A stretch of DNA of 64,000 nucleotides from Curvularia sp. ZM96 (lineage: Eukaryota; Ascomycota; Dothideomycetes; Pleosporales; Pleosporaceae): contig JAJGBQ010000001.1 in the NCBI GenBank assembly GCA_022457065.1, positions 620,001-684,000 on the forward strand, in the 5' to 3' direction. The position numbers were made by a program, and so were the translations under genes. The notes under the pieces were generated by a model. The model did no database searches, was not told the DNA's origin, and was given only the letters and a program-made list of their open reading frames with translations. Below, in pieces: positions 56,301 through 64,000 of this stretch. Each line of letters begins with the position of its first letter. Within the stretch, counting starts at the first letter, position 1.

Positions 56301-58650
56301 AGACATTGCTTTCTTGGTCGTGCAATTGTGCAAGGATATCGGCAATCTCAGAACGCATCTTTCCTGCGCGCGCCATGGATTGCAAATCGGTGATTATTGG
56401 CTCTTCCTCTCGGAGAGCTTCTTGGATTTGCTTTACATCATTTCTCACAACATTGGCGCGAACGCGAGACTGAAGACCGGACCACTCGACTTTGGTGCTT
56501 ACCAGGTTCTCTTGTACTGCGGCGTTTTTGCTTCTAGCGAGGAGACCACGCATGGCAGACTGTAAGAGGGTGATGGTCGATTCCTGTTGGCGAAGACCCT
56601 CCTGATCGGTGCGCATTGACTGACGGACAAGCATGGCTCGCGCAAAGGCTTGGAGTTGGGCGACTTGAGGCTCGTTCTGTTGCAAGTCCGACCACTGCTG
56701 GTCGACTCTTGCTCGGACAAGGGCACCACGAATCATAGCCTGCACATCCACAACGCATGGCTCAGTGTCACGAGTTTGTTCGTATCGATCAGCGACACGC
56801 ATTCGTTCCAGCGCTCCGCGTATCGCTGCTTGGAATTGGCGTATGCTATGCTCGTGACGTTGGATCTTTGACTTTGTGTACTGAACTTGGGCTCTGGCCT
56901 TGCGTCCACGGAACAGGTTCTGTATCTTGAGCACTTGGGGTGCCATATCATGCCAGTACTGCTCCTCGCCCTGTAACCGTGACCGAACTAGGAAACCTCT
57001 GGCAGCACTTTGCAAAGTCATGGCGAACCGGCGCATGTCCAATCGGTACGTTGCGATTTGACGGGCCCAATCAGCTCGAACACGGGCTTGAAGGTCGACG
57101 ATGAGATGCTCCTGGTCCCACAGCTCTTGCATCAGCATGCCTAGACGTATCCGAACCAGGGCACCCCGTATCTGCGCCTGCAGGTCCAGGATGACATCCT
57201 CATTCTCTGCCAGCTCGCGATCAATACGGTCTTCTTCCGACTCGACTGGCTCCGGCTCCGGCTCTGGCTCGACCTGGAAATTTGCTTGCATGCCAGAGAA
57301 GTTGGGCATACTAACACCAGACTTGTCTAGACCTTTTTGTGTCGCCTCAAGCTCGTGATCCTCGAACTGAAGTTTTCCAACCAGGTTGCCGATGCGGAAG
57401 TCGACTATGCCCTTGCGGAACAATAGCCAGGAGAGGGCGTGGATACAGTAGATGACCTTGGGAACGTTCTTCTTTTCGTACAGATCGACCAGCTCGAAGC
57501 GAAACAGATCCGGGAGTTCAATCTCCGACAAGAACTTGAAGAAGTGGGCGTAGTTGTTGGAATGTCGGTACTGTAGCTTGGGATCCCGGAAGATGCGCAA
57601 GGGTTGTCCCTTGATGGTCTGAACGATTTCCGCCAGCGTAACACCATCTCGAAGCGCTTCTTCCAGCTCTACAACCGGAGGCAGGTCAGTCTCTATGATG
57701 TCCTCCATCCATTCTTTGGCTTCTCCTATATGACAAAGATATTCGTAGGCCTGTAAAAACTGACGCTGCTGATCCATCCAGTTTCGGTTCGACCAAGTAG
57801 ATGCTGACTTTTGTCGCGCTGAGTCTGTCCGCTGCAGTCTTCTCCGGCCATTGAGACCTACTACCTGCTGCTCAGGTGATTTTATGGCGAAGTCCTCTTC
57901 CGTGCTAGTCTCTGCAAACTTGGACAGGGTACGTAGATGGCCTGTTGATGACTTTTGGAAGCTCTTAAGTTCCGGTCGTTCCAGGTGGATTGACAGCGGT
58001 CGGGAGGAATGGTCACGAGTGGGTGCGCGGACAGAGTCGTTCCGTGATATGGCGAGGGAAAGCGGACGCGGTTTGGCTCCGGTTGGAGAGGTGGATCTAT
58101 CGAATGGAGCATAGATGTTCTCTACGCTGTTGGAGCGCATGTGGCTGTTGCTTCGGGTCGGGCTGGCTGTGGCAGGTCGCAGAAGCTTTTCTGGGGATGG
58201 CGGGTTCGAGTACGTTGGCGCTCGCAGAATCTTTTCTGGCGACGATGGATTGGACGGTGTCGAGGGACGCAATTGCTTCTCGGGTGACGGGGGATTGGAA
58301 AAGGTTGTTTGTCGAGTCAATTTCTCCGGGGAAGGCGGGTTGGCGGGGGCCTGCTGGAGTGGGCGTAATGCTTTGCGCATACTCGAATAATCGGCAGGCT
58401 CTGCTTGTGAGGATCCAAAGTAGTCGTCTGTCCGGCGGTTCAAGAGACCAGCCGCCTCGCTCATGCCGCGGCGGTGGCCCATGGACGAGTAACCGGCCGA
58501 TGCATTGCTGGACTGTGTACTTGAGCGGCTGGGTGGATGTTGATCGGAGCGGCTCGACGAAGCGGTCGAGGCGGTCGAGGTCTGGCGGAGGGGAGAGGGC
58601 GCTGCGGACGAATGGCCCAGTCGTGTTCTCGGGGTTGTGAGGTAACTCAT
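53329..58650 (-). CDS. IQG1: IQGAP-family actomyosin-ring scaffold
   Basis: Three exons (58650-55797, 55746-54325, 54278-53329), introns of 50 and 46 bases, 1741 residues. Order of parts: a disordered, Ser/Pro-rich N-terminus with four SPEK repeats; a calponin-homology domain at about 290-415 (LQAYEYLCHIGEAKEWMEDI, LRDGVTLAEIVQTI, HFFKFLSEIELP); a long run of IQ repeats at about 485-890 (LQAxxRGxLVRxR pattern, over a dozen); the Ras-GAP-related domain at about 1040-1390 (EEYWLLKLMTRSLKEEIENC, YVRSPRDRKFLKDVLGTVIR, RMPYGVRYIAQQMFEELR); and the RasGAP C-terminal domain from about 1500. IQGAPs bind actin, calmodulin/myosin light chain and Cdc42 or Rho partners and organise the cytokinetic ring. 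Full length and intact. Large antisense frames here are artefacts. Confidence 0.95.
58162..58341 (-). repeat. Four 15-residue SPEK repeats in IQGAP
   Basis: Residues 104-163 of the IQGAP are four consecutive 15-residue units with the form N-P-[PS]-S-P-E-K-x(8); the K ends the strict CDK consensus S-P-x-K. A fifth S-P-T-R follows directly. The 45-base units are diverged at the DNA level. Confidence 0.9.
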
Positions 58651-59573
58651 GGTGGGAATGGGTGTATGTGGTGCTCAAGAGGCCGTCATGGAGGCCCGCG
58701 GTGATTCGAAGAGATGGTGTGGTTGCGCCTGCCGAGCCAACGAAAAGCGCTCACAAAAACCAGACGAGTCGTCTACAGCCCTGCGACCAGGCGCGCAACT
58801 GGACTCTGCACGGGCAAAGAAGATAGAAAAGAGCGGGCAATGGGGTATCGCAGGATGGAGGAGCACGGCGTAGCGACTGGAAATGGACATGAGGTTGAGT
58901 CCAAGCTTTCGGGCCCATGTTTACTCGGGCGGCGAAGGCTGCGCGGGAGGGTTGTCGAGCCAACGGGCACGACGAGAACAACACAGCGCCTCGACCCGCG
59001 CACGCCATGTCACCACCCATCCATGCGCCCGTCTCATCCCATGACGGCGCTGATCAGGGAAGACTGTGCTAGCGCTCCATGTGCCCTGATGGCCGCGATG
59101 CTCGTTTCTGCGCCGTGTGCAGCCAACGCGCGCAGAGGGCAGCGACACCGCCACTTGGACCAACCACCATCGCCTGGCACGGAGACGCAGTGCGTCCCAG
59201 CGCGTCGCTAGCGTGCACCCACACAGGTCGAAATAAATTCGTCGTGATTGCGCATTCTCTCGACCATCTCACCCTCCAGCCCTGCCCTGGCCTTGTTGTC
59301 GCCCACCACTGCCATGGCCCTTTCTTGCGACGCGTCGGCCAGCAACGCGCTAAAAGGCGGGGTCACCTGAACCGCTCTCGGCCTTGGCATTCGCGCCCAC
59401 TGAAATTCTTTCCCCGCCGTCATTCTCTGACAACTTTTTTTTTTCTTGGGAAAGCCCGCGTCTTTCCCCGGCCAGTGTCTTTGTGCAAGATCCACGGTCT
59501 GCTTTCCTTCACCTGATACCCCTCGAGCCCTTGTCTGTTCCTCGACAAGCTCTTTTCTTTTTTCTCTCAAGTC
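58651..59573. promoter_or_regulatory. Divergent promoter, IQGAP and IMP dehydrogenase
   Basis: This 920-base, GC-rich gap separates divergent housekeeping genes. Just before the IMP dehydrogenase start there are pyrimidine-rich runs (acaacttttttttttcttgg near 59430 and ctcttttcttttttctctca at 59550-59569), typical of strongly expressed fungal genes. Several overlapping frames cover this stretch, but none is supported. Confidence 0.5.
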
Positions 59574-61483
59574 ATGCCAATTGCCAACGGCGACGCCATG
59601 ACCAACACCACAGTCGACGCCCTGGACCACACCAAGGCTCTTGAGATTCTCAAGAACGAGTATGCTGAGCACGATGGCATCGACGTCAAGACGCTCATCG
59701 ACTCCAAGAAGAACGGTGGTCTGACGTACAATGACTTCCTCATGCTCCCCGGATACATTGGTGCGTTTGCCTCGCAATTTCGCTACGAAATGCCTTTCGT
59801 GCGACCTGGGTTGCGCCAGTACTTTGCTGCAGTATCCTGACTGAGCCATAGGCTTCCCTGCCTCCGAGGTTGCCCTTGACACCCCAATCACCAAGCGCAT
59901 CTCCCTGAAGACGCCCTTTGTCTCCTCTCCCATGGACACGGTCACCGAGCACAACATGGCCATTCACATTGCCCTCCTCGGCGGTCTCGGTGTCATCCAC
60001 CACAACTGCTCCCAGGACGACCAGGCCGAGATGGTGCGCAAGGTCAAGCGCTTTGAGAACGGCTTCATTCTCGACCCCGTTGTCATTTCGCCCACAACCA
60101 CTGTTGGCCAGGCAAAGGCTCTCAAGGAGAAGTGGGGTTTCGGTGGCTTCCCCGTCACTGGTAAGTCATGCGCACTTTTTCTACCCCTGTTTGCACTGTG
60201 ATGATTACCTTTTCAATTTTTAACTTTCGTTCATCCGCAACGATTCCGTCGTGCTGTGGAGAAAACATATCTGAAATGCTTGTTACCTGCTATGCTTTTG
60301 CCAATGTACTTTCGAGGCGCATTCGCTAACAATGGCTATAGAGAACGGCACTCTGCGCTCCAAGCTTGTTGGTATCATCACTCCCCGCGACATCCAGTTC
60401 CATGACAAGCTCGATGACCCCGTCACTGCCGTCATGTCGACCGACCTCGTAACCGCCCGCCACGGCGTCGAGCTCAAGGAGGCCAACGACATTCTCAACA
60501 AGTCCAAGAAGGGCAAGCTCCCTATTGTCGATGAGAACTTCAACCTCATTGCGCTGCTGTCGCGCTCCGACTTGATGAAGAACCTCAACTTCCCCCTTGC
60601 CTCCAAGCTCCCACACTCCAAGCAGCTGATTGCTGCCGCTGCCATTGGTACTCGTCCAGAGGACAAGATCCGCCTGCAGAAGCTTGTGGACGCTGGTCTT
60701 GACATTGTCATCCTCGACAGCAGCCAGGGCAACAGCATGTACCAGATCGAAATGATCAAGTACATCAAGGAGAAGTACCCCCAGCTTGACGTTATTGGCG
60801 GAAACGTCGTCACCCGCGAACAGGCCGCTGCGCTCATCGCAGCCGGTGCTGACGGTCTGCGAATTGGTATGGGCAGCGGAAGTGCCTGCATCACCCAGGA
60901 AGTCATGGCTGTTGGCCGCCCCCAGGCCACTTCCGTCTACAATGTCACCTCGTTCGCCCGACGATTTGGCGTGCCCTGCATTGCCGATGGTGGTATCCAG
61001 AACGTTGGACACATTGTCAAGGGTCTCGCCATGGGTGCCTCAACTGTCATGATGGGTGGTCTTCTTGCCGGTACCACCGAGTCTCCCGGAGAGTACTTTG
61101 TCAGCCGTGACGGCCAGCTCGTCAAGGCCTACCGCGGCATGGGCAGTATCGCCGCTATGGAGGACAAGAAGGCCGGAGGCGGTGCTGCCGACTCCAAGGC
61201 CAGCAATGCCGGTACCGCGCGCTACTTCTCCGAGGGTGACCGTGTCTTGGTTGCCCAGGGTGTCTCTGGATCTGTCCAGGACCGTGGCTCCATCACCAAG
61301 TTTGTGCCTTACCTTATGGCTGGTGTTCAGCACTCGCTGCAGGACATTGGTGTCAAGAGCCTTGCCGCGCTCCAAGAGGGTGTCGCCAATGGAACGGTTA
61401 GGTTCGAGCTGCGCACTGCCAGCGCGCAGGCTGAGGGCAATGTCCACGGACTGCACAGCTTCGACAAGAAGCTCTACTCTTAG
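59574..61483 (+). CDS. IMD: Inosine-5'-monophosphate dehydrogenase
   Basis: Three exons (59574-59760, 59852-60160, 60342-61483), introns of 91 and 181 bases, 545 residues. The barrel starts GLTYNDFLMLPGYIGFPAS (first join) and SSPMDTVTEHNMAI. The regulatory CBS pair follows (VTAVMSTDLVTARHGVELKE, KGKLPIVDENFNLIALLSRS). Catalytic features are GIGSGS-type loop GMGSGSACITQE with the nucleophile Cys at about residue 348, IADGGIQNVGHIVKGLAMGA, GGLLAGTTESPGEY, and a mobile flap with YRGMGS. It converts IMP to XMP with NAD+, the committed step of GTP synthesis, in the cytosol. Codon use is strongly C-ending, in line with high expression. The second intron, at 181 bases, is longer than others in the window. 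The C-terminus ends KKLYS. Confidence 0.97.
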
Positions 61484-62040
61484 ACGACGGAACCATGAAC
61501 AAAAGTGATTCAATGCATTGGGAGGGCGTTCGTGGGTGACTGCTTGGCTATAGGATTCCTTCTTTATTAGACACGCGACATACGAAGATGACTGATGTTG
61601 TTTTTATTGGAGCAATGGATAGGTTCAAACCAATGATACCACAAACTCTGTTTGATTTCACCATACCAATATTCGTCTTTTGCTAGCTGGGGGTGATGCT
61701 GCCAGAAATTTCCCCACGGTTTTGGCTCGGGTGCTGCATTCCTTCCTTTTTACGCTAGTCATGGACCTCGGCATCTCCTCACCCTTCTCCAACTACACAC
61801 CGCATATGACGCGCCAACCCTGTTGGTTGCGCCTTCTTGTGGCTAGATATGTTGAAGGCAAATCCAATTTCCCTTAAGGATAGAGCTTCATTCCCATTGT
61901 TGCGTCTTTGGCGTCGGGTAGACACAACTAAACGATCATTCTCATCTATTCAACTTCCACGTCAAACGCAGTCGTTGCTTGCGTCGGCAGCAAGTCCACC
62001 TTTTCAGCATCGATTGCGTGAGAGACTCCAAATACGCAGC
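61484..62040. other. Intergenic
   Basis: About 560 bases holding the IMP dehydrogenase 3' end and the promoter of the Nudix gene; no supported frame. Confidence 0.4.
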
Positions 62041-63253
62041 ATGTCTACACCGACAGACCACCAACCATCTAAAAAGCCGGCCGATGCTCCTGTCGTTCCC
62101 CAGCCCAGCGCGAGGTACGCTGTACCCCAAGTCACGACAGTTCACGGCGGCGAGTGACTCCATCACATGACCGATACTAACTATGTCCAGCGTACTCCTG
62201 ATTTCTCCAACAAACCAAATTCTGCTGCTTCATCGTGTCTCCAAAGCTTCTAGCTTTGCTTCCGCCCATGTTTTCCCCGGTGGCGCAGTCTCAAAGACCC
62301 ATGATGGTGAGATGCCCGGCCCAGACCATCCTGACAGGCACCGAGATGGGCCTGCCTATCGGATGGCGGCCGTTCGAGAGACTTTCGAAGAATGCGGCAT
62401 CCTACTTGCGAAGAACAAGAAGACGGGAAAACTCTTCACCGAGATTAGTGACGAAGAAAGAGAGCAGGGAAGAAAAGACGTTCACAGCGGGAAGATGAAA
62501 TTCGGCGACTTGTTGGAGAAATGGGGCGCAGCACCGGATACACAATCACTTATTCCATTCACTCGCTGGGTAACACCGGCAAATTCGACCCTCCCCAAAC
62601 GCTTTACCACACAAATGTACATATACTTCCTCCCTCTTGGCTCCGTCTCGCCAACCAAGCATGCCGCTCCACGCGGCACACCACCCGCCTCCGGCCTCGA
62701 AGAAGAAGGCGAAATCATTATCCCAAAGCCCACACACGATGGCGGGATCGAACACACGGCCGCCCGCTTCCTCCCCCCAAACAAATGGATCGATCTCGCG
62801 CGTCAAAACAGAATCATCTTATTCCCGCCTCAATTCTTCCTCACACTGCTCCTCTCCCCCTATCTATCCGCGACCGTCACCTCCCCTTCCTCTCCAACAC
62901 CTTCCCTCCCCGAACTCCAGGCCGAACGCGACAGGCTCCTAGATTTCCTGTCTAAACCGCGCGTCTACAACGGACAGCCTGAAGTCCCTTTTACTGAAGC
63001 TTGTATCTCGCCCATGACGCTGGGTAGAGGCCAGTATGGCGAGAGCAAGCAGGATGGGATTGGAGGTGTGGATAAGAGCACCGCGGTGCTGGTTTTGGAT
63101 CATCCGGGGAAGGAGGTGGAGGAGCAGGGGCAAGGTAGAAGGGGCATTATGGAGTGGGTTGTTACGGCTAAGTTTAAGAAGGGGGGGCCGAGGGATGTGG
63201 ATGTTAGGAGGAGGGAGGAGGTGCTGGGGGGTGGGGCGAGGGGAAAGTTGTAG
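62041..63253 (+). CDS. NUDT19-like Nudix hydrolase
   Basis: Two exons (62041-62114 and 62191-63253) with a 76-base intron give 378 residues. The fold opens VLLISPTNQILLLHRVSKAS and AHVFPGGAV. The Nudix box is then split: the GG part (PGGAVSKTHDG) is followed by an insert before RETFEECGIL, which holds the catalytic Glu cluster of the REx2EE core. This arrangement is typical of the NUDT19/RP2-like branch, which includes peroxisomal CoA diphosphatases. A long helical C-terminal part follows (WIDLARQNRIILFPPQFFLT, with LQAERDRLLDFLSKPR). The end GKL is close to, but not a standard, PTS1. Substrate (CoA esters or other nucleotides) is inferred from family only. Confidence 0.85.
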
Positions 63254-63432
63254 GATAGACAATATGGTCTTTCTAAGCTGTGAATCGAGAGAGGTGGTAT
63301 AACGACGGTCTCTCCTACAAAGTCACAAAAGATGATCGAGGACGATTACTTCACCGACACGTATAGAAAACAGCAGTTTCTCAGTCATAGAAATACATTA
63401 TAGGGATATCATTCCACACACACTTAAGACCA

Positions 63433-64000
63433 CTACAACTTCCCCTTATCCTCCCCAATCTTAAACACATACTTGACCGCACTCGCTTTTCCCTCTTTCA
63501 AATTCCTCAACCCCTTCTCCACACCCTCCAACCCCCCAGGCACAACCTCATACGGATGCGTTGTGAACCAGCCCTCGGCCAGACCCCTCGCAAAATACCT
63601 AAACATAACATGTGCATAGTCTTTATCATCTGCATGCGCCGCCCCGACATTCGTCTTCGTCTGGTGCACAGTCTCAGGGATACCGCCGTATTCCTTTCCC
63701 GGAAGAACGAGCGTAAGATGGCCGTCTGGCTCGAGTACCTTTGCGATGTTGGTGTAGGAGCCGTGTTCGGATACGGCGTCGTAGGCATAGTGCAGTTTCT
63801 CGCCGTGGAGAGCATCCTTGATGCCTTGGATGACGGCGGAGTCGCCCTCGCGGTAGTCGATGATGGTATCGCCTTTGGGGCGGTCGATGAGCGTCTCGAC
63901 GAAGGAGGTGCCGCGGCCCGCGACGGCAATGATGGGGTGGATGTTGGCTCGTTGAGCGAGCTTGATTACGTACGCGCCGACGGCTGAGGCGCCTCCGTAG
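63433..64000 (-). CDS. Medium-chain (zinc-type) dehydrogenase/enoyl reductase, 5' part outside window
   Basis: The frame runs open to the window end and closes at a TAG at 63435-63433, giving the C-terminal 188 residues. YGGASAVGAYVIKLAQRAN is the dinucleotide loop of NADPH-using medium-chain reductases. FVETLIDRPKGDTIIDYREG and YAYDAVSEHGSYTNIAKVLE follow the quinone-oxidoreductase/trans-enoyl-reductase pattern, and it ends with GLRNLKEGKASAVKYVFKIG. No intron is seen in this part. The N-terminal catalytic domain is missing from the window, so zinc dependence and substrate cannot be judged. Confidence 0.85.
   Translation of the reverse strand, partial: YGGASAVGAYVIKLAQRANIHPIIAVAGRGTSFVETLIDRPKGDTIIDYREGDSAVIQGIKDALHGEKLHYAYDAVSEHGSYTNIAKVLEPDGHLTLVLPGKEYGGIPETVHQTKTNVGAAHADDKDYAHVMFRYFARGLAEGWFTTHPYEVVPGGLEGVEKGLRNLKEGKASAVKYVFKIGEDKGKL

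Noticed and set aside
58714..59516. Overlapping frames between IQGAP and IMP dehydrogenase
   Set aside because: GC-rich promoter and leader sequence opens several frames at once; none has protein-like features.
1..64000. Search by eye for tRNA, rRNA, CRISPR and bacterial-type operon signals
   Set aside because: No cloverleaf with a convincing GGTTCRA box, no spaced direct-repeat array and no ribosome-binding-site-linked genes; the sequence is clearly nuclear fungal DNA.

Overview
The window is eukaryotic nuclear DNA from a filamentous ascomycete, most likely a member of the Pezizomycotina and plausibly a dothideomycete. Nearly every multi-exon gene has introns of 46-115 bases with GT..AG ends. 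The gene families are typically fungal: Zn2Cys6 regulator, PTH11/rhodopsin-type membrane protein, fungal CorA, secreted intradiol dioxygenase and GMC oxidase. No operons, CRISPR, tRNA or rRNA genes were seen. Species assignment is inference only.

Layout: the left edge (0.2-2.8 kb) has a mitochondrial Bax-inhibitor-family protein and an unrecognised coiled-coil protein. From about 2.8 to 37 kb lies a gene-poor, AT-richer accessory region. It holds a secreted intradiol dioxygenase, an unrecognised secreted Ser/Thr-tailed protein, a small DUF7053-like protein, and then a run of catabolic enzymes (12.5-34.6 kb). From 37 to 64 kb the density and gene type become housekeeping-like: CorA-like transporter, amidohydrolase, nicotianamine synthase, rhodopsin-type membrane protein, secreted GMC oxidoreductase, Dom34/Pelota, IQGAP, IMP dehydrogenase, a NUDT19-like Nudix hydrolase, and the 3' part of a medium-chain reductase cut by the window end.

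The central run is the most interesting part. It holds two intact and one broken short-chain dehydrogenase, an alpha/beta esterase, an acyl-CoA ligase with a peroxisomal AKL tail, an aldehyde dehydrogenase, a Zn2Cys6 regulator, a flavoprotein with an exact Baeyer-Villiger fingerprint, a PRISE-type enone reductase and a dead acyl-CoA dehydrogenase. Read in order of chemistry these form a route: enone or alcohol to ketone, ketone to lactone or ester, hydrolysis, oxidation of alcohol to aldehyde to acid, CoA activation, then peroxisomal beta-oxidation. The pathway reading is inference; the individual enzyme calls rest on motifs. Two members are broken: the acyl-CoA dehydrogenase by in-frame stops and an internal deletion, one dehydrogenase by loss of its cofactor-binding half. 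Other decayed coding remnants lie at 34.7-36.8 kb, so the cluster looks partly eroded in this isolate. Several stops fit C-to-T change at CpA, the RIP signature.

Other points of note are a protein carrying what looks like the C-terminal (2B-like) segment of a PIF1/Helitron helicase without any motor motifs (14.0-16.0 kb), and a four-copy 15-residue repeat of SPEK sites in the IQGAP N-terminus. Exon boundaries given below were worked out by eye from splice signals and reading-frame continuity.
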